Positions 32,708 through 39,887 of a stretch of DNA of 49,386 bases are shown here, in pieces. Source of the DNA: a virus; IMG/VR virus record IMGVR_UViG_3300049629_000880, positions 1 through 49,386 of that record; one strand, 5' to 3'. The notes under the pieces are model-generated. The model was not told where the DNA came from. It saw nothing but the letters and a program-made list of their open reading frames with translations, and did not search any database. Position 1 is the stretch's first letter. The number at the start of each line of letters is the position of its first letter. A program made the position numbers and the translations under genes.

Positions 32708-33885
32708 TATGATTTAGTACCTAACTGATTATAGAATTTAAGAATAGAGGGCTCTATATAGCAACTATCACAGAAGGTGGATCGTGTACCTATCAGGCGG
32801 AGGCCGCTATAGTGACGTACACGACTAAGAATAGTATAGAGGCCCCCGCTGAGCCAACGTAAATTACTGAGACGGGCCTGTACGTTATTAAGCGTGAGTC
32901 CCTGACTACGATGAACAGTGAGAGCATAACCGAGTCTAACGGGTAAGTAGTGGCAGCGCCCCAATAGTTTGTTAGTGCCGAGCTCTTTATTATCTCGTGT
33001 CACGTATTCAATGATAGTCTCCTGACCGGTACGTTCTACTGTCACCAGTATAGTATCAGTCATGAGCTCCTTGACTACAGCGATATCACCATTAGCGTAT
33101 GTAGGCAGCCTATTACGAAGTATAATAACGCGGGCACCTTTCCTTAGCTCTACTGATTCAGGTATTTGGCCCCACTCAGGAGCGGCCCTGCCCCCCTTCG
33201 GTATAACATAATTCTTAGCGTAGAGACGACTAGGCCCCTCTAGTTGCGCTAGGTGCAGGGCGTTATATCTATCTACACTATCATTAGTAGTCAGGATAGT
33301 AGTACCCGCGTAGTTATTATCGATCTGATTGACAAACTCTACATTATCCATGAACCAATCTACTGCTTCGTGAGGCCGTCTTTCTCTTACGCTAGTCAGT
33401 GCTTGTATGAAGCCTGGGTCGCTTTGACGCCTGACCTCCCGTAAATACTGTATATCGAAGTTCTGCAGGCATTCTGTTTGATATACCGGCGTGCTAGTAA
33501 CCTTCCTATCTGGTACTAGCGGTAACTGACAGAAGTCCCCCACAAGTAGGAGATTCATATTTATGTTATTCTTCTCCATTACGTAATGGATAATAGATAG
33601 CTGCGGGCCATGCAGCATGCTGATCTCATCTATGACTAGGGTATCGAAGAGATTAGATATAGCCCGTAGCTTAGTAGCCAGCGTCCCAGCAGAAGCGGAG
33701 CGTAATAGACTAGTAGTGTCGAAGAACTGGAGGGCTGCGTGAATGGTAGTACCGCCTGCATTAATAGCGCTCACGCCAGTACTACTAGTAATGAGGGCCT
33801 TACTCAAACTCTGTATGTATGTTGTCTTACCACTCCCTGCCGGGCCCAGTAGCATCTGGTAGGGGCCGTTGAATGTTATCTGCAT
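32707..33885 (-). CDS. RecD2/Pif1/Dda-type SF1B DNA helicase
   Basis: 392 residues. Motif I LLGPAGSGKTTYIQSL at about 12-27, Ia TSSTGVSAINAGGTTIH, motif II VIDEISML, motif III LLVGDFCQLPLV, motif IV region near TILTTNDSV, and motif VI GYALTVHRSQGLTL near the C-terminus. These are the hallmarks of 5'-3' Pif1/RecD-like helicases, which in phages help initiate replication and displace proteins. GGAG seven bases before the ATG at 33885. It overlaps the upstream gene by 59 bases. Confidence 0.92.
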   Translation of the reverse strand: MQITFNGPYQMLLGPAGSGKTTYIQSLSKALITSSTGVSAINAGGTTIHAALQFFDTTSLLRSASAGTLATKLRAISNLFDTLVIDEISMLHGPQLSIIHYVMEKNNINMNLLLVGDFCQLPLVPDRKVTSTPVYQTECLQNFDIQYLREVRRQSDPGFIQALTSVRERRPHEAVDWFMDNVEFVNQIDNNYAGTTILTTNDSVDRYNALHLAQLEGPSRLYAKNYVIPKGGRAAPEWGQIPESVELRKGARVIILRNRLPTYANGDIAVVKELMTDTILVTVERTGQETIIEYVTRDNKELGTNKLLGRCHYLPVRLGYALTVHRSQGLTLNNVQARLSNLRWLSGGLYTILSRVRHYSGLRLIGTRSTFCDSCYIEPSILKFYNQLGTKS

Positions 33886-34282
33886 CTAATCTCCGTATAG
33901 TCCTAATTGTTTTACTCCATCGGTTCATCTCGCACTCGAGGTAGCTAATCAGCTCGATCCGCGCGGACTTCAAATGCTTATGACTATGAGGAGTACTAAC
34001 ATCACACCGCTCAATAACTGATAGGTGTCCCCTCTGTCTTACTAGATAGTTACCATAACCTGCCACACTGGCGGGCTTGATAGCGAGGGCTAGGCGAATA
34101 CTGGTCTTGTAATCTGCGCGACCCTTCTTCAAGTAGTTGAGTAATCTACTCCGCTGCGTCATAAAACTTAGACTAGTCCGATTATCATACGCCACGGCCG
34201 CGAGATAATCAGTCACACCTATATAAGAATCGGGGCCCTTATATATAACGTAGTACCACGGCCTATTATCTAGTATTGACAT
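33827..34282 (-). CDS. hypothetical protein
   Basis: 151 residues, basic, starting at an ATG that overlaps the kinase stop. Contains KKGRADYKTSIRLALAIKPA and a His-rich patch (STPHSHKHLKSARIE). The last 19 codons overlap the helicase start. Basic character suggests nucleic-acid contact. No family recognised. Confidence 0.65.
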   Translation of the reverse strand: MSILDNRPWYYVIYKGPDSYIGVTDYLAAVAYDNRTSLSFMTQRSRLLNYLKKGRADYKTSIRLALAIKPASVAGYGNYLVRQRGHLSVIERCDVSTPHSHKHLKSARIELISYLECEMNRWSKTIRTIRRLDADNIQRPLPDATGPGREW

Positions 34283-34853
34283 AAATCTTAAGCAATCTCT
34301 CTAGTGCCTTCTTCAAGTCTGATACTCTGCGGTAGTCATTAACTATGTCTATATAATGAACGCCCGCCCCATTAAGGCGAGCCAGACGGTCTTTAATAGC
34401 CTGATAGTTAACATCACTACTCAGTACCTGCTCAGACGAGCGGCTTATATTGATTACTATACAACATCTATTAATCAATGTAGATAGCATACTCTCTATT
34501 ACCTCTACCTCCTCTAGGTTGCGTAGGGACAATAGAAGAGTAGGTATACCCTTGCTGATATGGCGCCGTATCTCAGTCCGCATCATGCGACTAGAGAAGT
34601 AGGGGTCGTTCTCTCTCATGAAGTGATAGAGGTTAACCATAAACTGATTCATGGTTATATTCATACCATTGGGCGTATACTCCTTGTATTCTGTTGTATC
34701 AAGGGCCCCCTCTGGCAATTCATAGTACTTCTCTGTGAAGCGCTTCCACGGGGCTATAGGATGTATCTCTTCAACCCCCAGTAACTCAGATAAACACTTA
34801 GAGGCTTCAGTCTTACCTGAGCCACTCAGACCATGAATAATAATAAAGAACAT
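34266..34853 (-). CDS. P-loop nucleotide kinase (dNMP-kinase-like)
   Basis: 195 residues. IIHGLSGSGKTEASKCLSEL is a kinase-type P-loop at the very N-terminus. HPIAPWKRFTEKYYELPEGA and SSRMMRTEIRRHISKGIPT recall phage deoxynucleoside monophosphate kinases, which supply dNTP precursors. ISRSSEQVLSSDVNYQAI resembles a lid region. The exact substrate is not readable; a guanylate/thymidylate kinase relative is most likely. Confidence 0.72.
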   Translation of the reverse strand: MFFIIIHGLSGSGKTEASKCLSELLGVEEIHPIAPWKRFTEKYYELPEGALDTTEYKEYTPNGMNITMNQFMVNLYHFMRENDPYFSSRMMRTEIRRHISKGIPTLLLSLRNLEEVEVIESMLSTLINRCCIVINISRSSEQVLSSDVNYQAIKDRLARLNGAGVHYIDIVNDYRRVSDLKKALERLLKIYVNTR

Positions 34854-34874
34854 AAGTAGTTGTCCCTAATAGGA

Positions 34875-34903
34875 TTGACAATTTTAGAAGTCTCTGATAG
34901 AAT
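34875..34903 (+). promoter_or_regulatory. sigma-70-type promoter for the tRNA-like RNA
   Basis: TTGACA at 34875-34880, a 17-base spacer and TAGAAT at 34898-34903. A start about seven bases downstream would be at 34910, exactly the first base of the tRNA-like structure. It points rightward, against the surrounding genes. Confidence 0.65.
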
Positions 34904-34909
34904 TGAAGT

Positions 34910-35107
34910 GCTAGAGTAGCTTGGTAGCTAAAGGCTGAAACGGAGCCTTCAACCGAAAAGGGACTTAATGCAAAAAATACCTTTGTTTTTTGTTTCAAAA
35001 CTGAAATTTGCGAATCCACCGAACTTGGCAAAGATTGAGTGAGGGAAGGGCGTTTCGTCAGGAGTAAATTTAATTAAGTTTTGCGGGTTCAATTCCCGTC
35101 TCTAGTA
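34910..35107 (+). ncRNA. tRNA-like RNA, about 198 nt
   Basis: GCTAGAG (34910-34916) pairs with CTCTAGT (35100-35106) as a 7-bp acceptor-like stem with one G-U pair, followed by a discriminator-like A. TA and a TAGCT-TGGT-AGCTA arm follow the 5' strand, like U8/A9 and a short D arm. AAGGCT-GAAACGG-AGCCTT (6 bp, 7-base loop) follows. At the 3' side GCGGG-TTCAATT-CCCGT is a good T arm directly abutting the acceptor, as in tRNA. About 115 nt separate the second hairpin from the T arm. No T precedes the would-be anticodon, so it is not an ordinary tRNA. An ORF of 24 codons (ATG at 34967, AAGGGA upstream) lies inside. Confidence 0.5.
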
Positions 35108-35174
35108 TCTGTGGTCAAAAAATACATTCCCTCACAATACCCTGAAAAGATTTATTGTGTCAATTCCTATGGCT

Positions 35175-35211
35175 ATGTCTTTCCCCGATGTAAACCATTG
35201 GGGAAAGACAT
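35175..35211. other. 12-bp perfect hairpin
   Basis: ATGTCTTTCCCC and GGGGAAAGACAT enclose a 13-base loop. It lies between the tRNA-like RNA and the convergent HTH gene. Neither side has a strong T run, so a terminator role is uncertain. Confidence 0.5.
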
Positions 35212-35242
35212 GGCTATAATTAGTTTTGCCTGAGAGTATTAT

Positions 35243-35494
35243 TCAGTGACAGTGTAGATACATACATGATGTACCAATCCAGCTAATAGTAGTTAAGCTA
35301 ACGTCGTAAATTTCTGCAATTTCTTTATTGGTAAAGGTTTTACCAGATGTTTCAGTAGATTCAATTAAAGTGGGAATAATGTATGACTTAGCAAAAAACT
35401 TTTGATCATCATTTAATCCATTAAGAGTTACTGAATTTCTTAGCATTTTATTTGTCCTGAGTGTAATTTGTTTTTTGTTGAGACGCTCTTTCAA
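35243..35494 (-). CDS. small HTH protein of the A+T-rich island
   Basis: Up to 83 residues; MLRNSVTLNGLNDDQKFFAK (ATG about 35443) may be the true start, giving 67. KTFTNKEIAEIYDVSLTTIS is a helix-turn-helix segment. The end is His/Cys-containing (SCMYLHCH). It may have been truncated, since HTH proteins rarely stop so soon after the recognition helix. It overlaps the next gene by 47 bases if the first start is used. Confidence 0.55.
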   Translation of the reverse strand: MKERLNKKQITLRTNKMLRNSVTLNGLNDDQKFFAKSYIIPTLIESTETSGKTFTNKEIAEIYDVSLTTISWIGTSCMYLHCH

Positions 35495-35762
35495 TTTCTC
35501 TAGCTAGGTAGCCAATATGAAACGATTGAATACTAGGGCAATCAGTAACTATTTGACGGATTAGCTTCAAAGGATTCTTGCCTTCCCATTTCCCCACAAA
35601 TTCACCTTTAGGGGTTAGCTGACTGACTGTGATATTGTTTCCATCCGTTTCTACTAAAAAGTTATCAGTAGGGTCGCTGTAAGATTGAATCTCTTGATAT
35701 TGGTATTGATTATTTGCTGTTCCGATGATTAATCGATTAGGTTTGTAGATTGGGTTAAACAT
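35448..35762 (-). CDS. hypothetical cyanobacterial-type protein
   Basis: 104 residues from ATG. NFLVETDGNNITVSQLTPKG, then WEGKNPLKLIRQIVTDCPSI and HIGYLAREIERASQQ, loosely recall the cyanobacterial DUF4346 pattern (DP.G.F.I ... H..YLG.EL..A). That is a weak memory-based resemblance. A+T-rich codons. Start overlaps the stop of the 47-residue gene by 8 bases. Confidence 0.6.
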   Translation of the reverse strand: MFNPIYKPNRLIIGTANNQYQYQEIQSYSDPTDNFLVETDGNNITVSQLTPKGEFVGKWEGKNPLKLIRQIVTDCPSIQSFHIGYLAREIERASQQKTNYTQDK

Positions 35763-35898
35763 TAGCTTTTCTTTTTTTTGGGGGATTTGATTGCTTCCAA
35801 GTTTCTATTTCTTTAAGAAATAAATCAGATTTAGGCTTCCAGTTCTCTATTTCTTCTAGAAGCAAATCTAGTTTTGCGTTAATTTCTTCAAGAGTCAT
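35755..35898 (-). CDS. 47-residue coiled-coil peptide
   Basis: ATG at 35898. MTLEEINAKLDLLLEEIENW and a second ENW/ETW helix (KSDLFLKEIETWKQSN), with a basic end KKRKANV. Two near-repeats of the L.EIE(N/T)WK motif suggest a short coiled coil. It overlaps the next ATG by 8 bases. Function unknown. Confidence 0.5.
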   Translation of the reverse strand: MTLEEINAKLDLLLEEIENWKPKSDLFLKEIETWKQSNPPKKRKANV

Positions 35899-35951
35899 AA
35901 TTAGCCTTGTCTTTATTTTGTTTAAGAGGTTTTATTTTGGCTAGTGTCTGT

Positions 35952-36257
35952 TCAATTGATTTTTCCTGTTTCAAAATAAAATTGATATTCCTCTTTGTAA
36001 ATGTCATCAACAAATACATGATATACCAATCCAGCTAATTGATAGGTTCCAACATATTTTGCTTTTTTTCTAATAAAATAACTACCAGTATAATAAGTCA
36101 AAATATTAAAAGGTCTCTTAGGCTCTTCTGTTTCTACTAATGCCCAAAGTGTAGGAGTATTATCCTGTAACTGAACACATAATACTTCTGCATTTAACGG
36201 CATTTCAATCTTTTGGCAAGGATGATCAGTAATAGGGTACTTCCAGATGGTCTTCAT
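35952..36257 (-). CDS. DUF7352-like protein
   Basis: 101 residues. MKTIWKYPITDHPCQKIEMP, then NAEVLCVQLQDNTPTLWALV and KYVGTYQLAGLVYHVFVDD, match the pattern I recall for DUF7352 (KYP.....Q.I.MP..A.IL.VQ.Q...P.LWA.V...YIGT.Q..GLV.HVF). Such small proteins are common on plasmids and phages; their function is unknown. A+T-rich. A tRNA-Tyr gene lies just upstream. Confidence 0.7.
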   Translation of the reverse strand: MKTIWKYPITDHPCQKIEMPLNAEVLCVQLQDNTPTLWALVETEEPKRPFNILTYYTGSYFIRKKAKYVGTYQLAGLVYHVFVDDIYKEEYQFYFETGKIN

Positions 36258-36286
36258 TGGTTATTTCAATCCTTATTTATTTTAAT

Positions 36287-36367
36287 GGGTTAGGTTGGGT
36301 TTGCACCAGCGTGGAATTACTCTACAGATTTACAGTCTGTCGCCTTCGACTACTCGGCCACTAACCC
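36287..36367 (-). tRNA. tRNA-Tyr (GTA)
   Basis: Read on the minus strand: acceptor GGGTTAG/CTAACCC, D arm containing GGCCGAGTAGTCGAAGGC, anticodon arm ACAGA-CTGTAAA-TCTGT with anticodon GTA, a long class II variable arm, and T arm GCTGG-TGCAAAC-CCAAC with one C-A mismatch and G in place of the second T of the loop. No encoded CCA. The T-arm changes leave open a degenerate copy. It lies inside the A+T-rich island. Confidence 0.82.
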
Positions 36368-36385
36368 TTGTTTAGATTTATCTTA

Positions 36386-36523
36386 CTATGATTCCTGATG
36401 CTTGTCAATATTGTATTTATACAACTTGTCTCCATTTTGTTCAGTATTTTTGATGGTTTCAATAACTTGATTTCCAGGATCGCTAAATTGGTTTGGACGT
36501 TGAACCTGTGGGGACAAATTCAT
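36386..36523 (-). CDS. 45-residue hypothetical protein
   Basis: ATG at 36523. MNLSPQVQRPNQFSDPGNQV, then a Lys/Asn/Tyr-rich tail ending DKHQES. The composition matches host-like proteins nearby. It overlaps the 61-residue frame above in a different frame by 41 bases, so the two may be one gene split by a frameshift. Confidence 0.45.
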   Translation of the reverse strand: MNLSPQVQRPNQFSDPGNQVIETIKNTEQNGDKLYKYNIDKHQES

Positions 36524-36668
36524 GATTCCAAATTATTTTTGGAAATTCTTTATTCTGCGAATCGTAAATTACCTTTTCAGATTGAGTTTCTCCAAAACAA
36601 GTGTCACTTAGTTCAGTGTCTTGTTGTCCGTAAAATGATGCTTGAAGTATCAATTTATTTTCTTTCAT
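36483..36668 (-). CDS. 61-residue hypothetical protein
   Basis: ATG at 36668. MKENKLILQASFYGQQDTEL, then SEKVIYDSQNKEFPKIIWNH. No domain recognised and the Shine-Dalgarno is weak. The codon use matches the A+T-rich island. The last 13 residues overlap the next gene in another frame. Confidence 0.45.
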   Translation of the reverse strand: MKENKLILQASFYGQQDTELSDTCFGETQSEKVIYDSQNKEFPKIIWNHEFVPTGSTSKPI

Positions 36669-36724
36669 GACATGACTTTATTTAGTACAATATTTATCTT
36701 ACTATAATTTTTAATGCCTGTCAA

Positions 36725-37258
36725 TCATATTAGTTTTTGATTTTCTTGATTCTTTTGAGATTGTTGCAAATCGAGAAGTTGAAGCACCGCTTCATCTGCG
36801 TCTCTACGCGCCATACTACAAGTCCAGAGTCTTTGTTCATTGCGCTTGATAATGATAATTTCTGTATCAGAAGCTGAACAAACTAAATCATTTTTCTGTT
36901 TTATTAGTTGATTAAGAGATTCTATTCGTTGCTTTTGTTCTAATTCAGAAACGGGTTGAGGTTTTTCTCCGTACTCTTGTGTAGAAAAAACAACGGCTAA
37001 CATAAAACTTTTTGTCTCTTTAAACTGAAACCGAATAACCTGCCAACTAAATTCACCATCAGGCTCTAATTCTCGATTCCAAATATTTAGAAAGGTTTGT
37101 AAATAACCTTCTAATCCTTTTTGAGTTTGACAGTTTTTATTAATATTGTTGAGAAGTCCATGACTCTGTTGAGGATAGTTTTCAACAGGTTCTTCTGACT
37201 GACTGTCTTGAATAGAAGAGTAAGAATAGCAAGGATTTAACAATTCTACATAAAACAT
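36725..37258 (-). CDS. hypothetical protein of the A+T-rich island
   Basis: 177 residues. Low-complexity polar N-terminus, a central beta region (EFSWQVIRFQFKETKSFMLA), then a helical Gln/Glu/Lys-rich tail and EIIIIKRNEQRLWTCSMARR. It looks like a cytoplasmic protein of cyanobacterial plasmids but no family is recognised. Confidence 0.6.
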   Translation of the reverse strand: MFYVELLNPCYSYSSIQDSQSEEPVENYPQQSHGLLNNINKNCQTQKGLEGYLQTFLNIWNRELEPDGEFSWQVIRFQFKETKSFMLAVVFSTQEYGEKPQPVSELEQKQRIESLNQLIKQKNDLVCSASDTEIIIIKRNEQRLWTCSMARRDADEAVLQLLDLQQSQKNQENQKLI

Positions 37259-37298
37259 ATTGTGACTCCGATTAATTTTACATATAAAGTTCTAATGT

Positions 37299-37604
37299 TT
37301 ATTCATCGCCAAGATACCATTGCTTATCACTAAGAAACCAGAAAAATATTCCTTTGCAAGAATTAGTACGGTCTTTCTCAGATATTAATTCTTGCCATAA
37401 ACGAAAACATTCAAAGAATTGCTCCCATCCACAAGGAACATCAACAAAAATACTATCTAAAATGATAAGTAAATACCTTTTGATAAGATTGCGTATTGTT
37501 AAGATTAAAGAGTATGGGTTTATTTCCATTTCTTTTAGTTCTGTTTTGGTTAGTTTCTTTTTTAGGAATTGATCAATCTTTTTATCTAGTTGTGTTTGAT
37601 TCAT
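37299..37604 (-). CDS. hypothetical protein of the A+T-rich island
   Basis: 101 residues. Lys-rich coiled N-terminus (DKKIDQFLKKKLTKTELKEM), a hydrophobic helix (LILTIRNLIKRYLLIILDSI) and a Trp/Phe-rich end (KGIFFWFLSDKQWYLGDE). It may associate with membranes. It overlaps the 36-residue gene by 23 bases. Confidence 0.58.
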   Translation of the reverse strand: MNQTQLDKKIDQFLKKKLTKTELKEMEINPYSLILTIRNLIKRYLLIILDSIFVDVPCGWEQFFECFRLWQELISEKDRTNSCKGIFFWFLSDKQWYLGDE

Positions 37605-37692
37605 TGTTTTTTGGAGTTACTATAAAAAGTCTAAGGGTTTTATCTAGAAAATACGCCTTAACAGTCCTATTGCTACAGGGTTTTCTTGACAT
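37582..37692 (-). CDS. 36-residue basic peptide
   Basis: ATG at 37692 with AGGAG eight bases upstream, placed immediately after the stop of the 84-residue gene. MSRKPCSNRTVKAYFLDKTL, then RLFIVTPKNNESNTTR. The good ribosome binding site and tight packing support a real gene. Function unknown. Confidence 0.5.
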   Translation of the reverse strand: MSRKPCSNRTVKAYFLDKTLRLFIVTPKNNESNTTR

Positions 37693-37704
37693 TTAATCTT
37701 CTCC

Positions 37705-37959
37705 TCAATCCGGGTAGTATTCCAAATAGACAGCTTGTCGCTCGATAGCCTGCTTCTCAAGTTTTTCAATTTCTTCATCATCAAAGTCATACTCCCAAAT
37801 TAGGGAATCAAGAAACTGGTCTTCTTTGTCTATAAACAATTCCTTCTTAACCATAAAATCTTGGCAACTATAAGACATCCCTCCGCTTTTTCCTATAAAA
37901 ATAAGGGCATTGTCTTCAACGGTTGCCAAAAACTCTTTTAATTGTTTTGCGGTAATCAT
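37705..37959 (-). CDS. small acidic hypothetical protein
   Basis: 84 residues from ATG at 37959, chosen because AGGAG lies eight bases upstream; the frame extends six codons further. MITAKQLKEFLATVEDNALI, then GKSGGMSYSCQDFMV and an acidic helix (EYDFDDEEIEKLEKQAIERQ). The start recalls small plasmid and phage proteins beginning (M)T..QL...L....D, which are of unknown function. First gene of the leftward A+T-rich operon. Confidence 0.62.
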   Translation of the reverse strand: MITAKQLKEFLATVEDNALIFIGKSGGMSYSCQDFMVKKELFIDKEDQFLDSLIWEYDFDDEEIEKLEKQAIERQAVYLEYYPD

Positions 37960-38026
37960 TTTGTGTCTCCTAAACAAAAAGCTATCTTATCAATATTCGG
38001 ATTGAGAACCTATCATAATTCAATTA

Positions 38027-38144
38027 GTTTCAATCTCTAGTAGGGTTTAAGACTAATACACAATAACACCTACTATTAACCAATTACGTTGAGTATGATG
38101 ATGGTGAATCTCAATCCCTAGTAGGGTTTGAGATTAATTCTAAC
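38027..38144. CRISPR. two-repeat CRISPR-like element with one spacer
   Basis: Two 37-base copies (38027-38063 and 38108-38144) are 81 bases apart with a 44-base unique segment between. Over the first 31 bases they differ at five positions and share the core CAATC.CTAGTAGGGTTT. Copy 2 has the dyad AATCTCAA...TTGAGATT around CCCTA/TAGGG. The reverse complement resembles, from memory, cyanobacterial repeats containing AAACCCTATTAGGGATTGA. No cas genes nearby. It could instead be a pair of operators or hairpins. Confidence 0.45.
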
Positions 38145-38170
38145 ACAATTACTAATGTCTGTCAATAACT

Positions 38171-38434
38171 ATGGCTAAGAAGAAGAGCTTTGCCTTTAAG
38201 AAAGAGCACAAGGATCCAGACGGAGGGCTAACAGCTAAGGGCCGCGCTGATTATAATCGCGCTACTGGCTCTAACCTGAAGCCCCCTGCTCCTAATCCCA
38301 AGAACAAGGCGGATGCGGCCCGTCGCAAGAGCTTCTGTGCGCGTAGCGCAGGTCAGGCGGATATGCACGATATAGACTGTCGCAAGACACCTAACAAGCG
38401 CTTATGTAAGGCCCGCAGGGCATGGGCATGCTAG
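38171..38434 (+). CDS. small basic Cys protein (GGLTAKGR...GSNLKPP family)
   Basis: 87 residues, very Lys/Arg/Ala-rich. KDPDGGLTAKGRADYNRATG, then SNLKPPAPNPKNK and RRKSFCARSAGQADMHDIDC, is a pattern I recall from small conserved cyanophage and phage proteins (DUF6321-like). The C-terminal Cys (ARRAWAC) could bind metal. Phage-type codon use, and the only rightward gene of this region; no strong Shine-Dalgarno. It converges on the UvsW-like helicase gene. Function unknown; likely nucleic-acid binding. Confidence 0.75.
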   Translation: MAKKKSFAFKKEHKDPDGGLTAKGRADYNRATGSNLKPPAPNPKNKADAARRKSFCARSAGQADMHDIDCRKTPNKRLCKARRAWAC

Positions 38435-38444
38435 GAAGCTAGTA

Positions 38445-39887
38445 TTAAGTAGTGAATACAGTAACGTGATCACCGCCGTATGTATCAGTCGCTATTCTAA
38501 TACGCGTCTCACTCTGAGAGTGGAACCAGCCTTGAGGATCCACGAAGTCAATTATAGGTGGGTTACGCTTACCCTCTTTAAGGCGTAAGGCGCGGCCCAC
38601 TTTTTGAATCATAGATACACCGTCTACTCCTCCCTTACCGCCAGCGGCCATGATTATACTACCAATAGAGCGTATACTCACACCTAGGCTCAGGATACCC
38701 TCACTGGCTATAGCGCCAGATATAGAGCCCGCTGACAGCTGGTCTAGTACGTCTGTTATGTTAGCACTCTTACCATGAATAATAGGTAGAGATATACCCA
38801 GCGCCTCTAGCTCAGTCAGTATATTAAGGGCTTGACTAGTAGGATTCTTCTTCTTACTAGTAGTACCTACCTTACGTACTAGGATAAGCACAGGCCCATA
38901 GCCTTCACTTATCAACCGACGCGCGTGCTTCGCTATAAGCGCATTGCGGGCTCTATTATTAACTATGACGTTATCGTATAGCTGATTATATAGCCACGGA
39001 GTAAAGGGCTTATCGAATGAGCCGCGCGTTACTACACCGGGAGGAGCGGGATAAAACTCGAACTTAGGCTGCATGATGACGCCTCTCTCGATGAGAGTAG
39101 TTTCCTGATACTCTCCGAGAAGGGGGCCGAATATAGCCTCCATCATCTTAGTGCGCGTAGGTGTAGCAGTCATGCCAATCTTATAACGCGCGTTGTCTAA
39201 TGACAGAGCAGTAGTGATACCACTTGCGTTCATATAGGTATGCGCCTCATCGAACACGGCGATCTCAATGCTAGAGAGCCATTCTATATAGCGCTTATCA
39301 CTCCGTTTAATGCGCTCATAGAGAGTATCTACGGTAGCGATAGTCATAGCTCTAATATCATCATTACCATCTCCTACTAGCCCAGGTGAGAGGCCCGCCC
39401 ACTCCTGTACATCCTCTGCCATCTGGTAGAGTAGACGCACGGTGGGTACTACTATGAGTCGTCGGGCCTCGAAGTACTTCATCAGCGTAGCTATAACAGC
39501 GCTCTTCCCATAACCAGTAGCAGCCCGTACGTAGCCTCGACAGCCCCATAATATACTAGCTATTGCCTCTCGTTGGTCGGGGCGTAGTCTGGCGTCTACA
39601 TCAGGATCGAGTAGCGTTGGTTGAGAGAGTAACTCTAGAGTCGCAGTATGGCCGGCCCGACGTAATAACTCCATGTAGAGGGGGAGGAGGCCCGCCAATA
39701 AGCGACGGCCCCCCTGCCTATCTGGGTAGTAGAGAGGGTAATGGGCGGGTATAGCTAGAGGTTCAATAGGAAGAATACCTGCTATAGAGCGGGCTTCTTC
39801 TACGTCTAGCACTGCACAGAGATGTCTATGACAGCCTGGCAGTAGTTCTGGTATATAGGCCCAGTTACCATCTACTCGTATTATCAT
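38445..39887 (-). CDS. UvsW-like SF2 DNA helicase
   Basis: 480 residues. After a 100-residue N-terminal domain come DQREAI (Q-motif position), motif I RAATGYGKSAVIATL, Ia VPTVRLLYQM, motif II FDEAH, motif III GMTATPTR and, in the second RecA domain, LILVRKV, GAIASEGILSLGVSI and motif VI IQKVGRALR. The order matches phage UvsW/XPB-like helicases that remodel branched DNA and recombination-dependent forks. It overlaps the upstream Cys-motif gene by four bases. Confidence 0.92.
   Translation of the reverse strand: MIIRVDGNWAYIPELLPGCHRHLCAVLDVEEARSIAGILPIEPLAIPAHYPLYYPDRQGGRRLLAGLLPLYMELLRRAGHTATLELLSQPTLLDPDVDARLRPDQREAIASILWGCRGYVRAATGYGKSAVIATLMKYFEARRLIVVPTVRLLYQMAEDVQEWAGLSPGLVGDGNDDIRAMTIATVDTLYERIKRSDKRYIEWLSSIEIAVFDEAHTYMNASGITTALSLDNARYKIGMTATPTRTKMMEAIFGPLLGEYQETTLIERGVIMQPKFEFYPAPPGVVTRGSFDKPFTPWLYNQLYDNVIVNNRARNALIAKHARRLISEGYGPVLILVRKVGTTSKKKNPTSQALNILTELEALGISLPIIHGKSANITDVLDQLSAGSISGAIASEGILSLGVSIRSIGSIIMAAGGKGGVDGVSMIQKVGRALRLKEGKRNPPIIDFVDPQGWFHSQSETRIRIATDTYGGDHVTVFTT

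Noticed and set aside
34910-35107. Interpretation as an ordinary tmRNA
   Set aside because: Too short, no G3-U70 alanine identity pair in the acceptor, no CCA, and the internal frames do not end in the usual hydrophobic Ala-Ala tag. A tRNA-like RNA of unknown type is the safer call.
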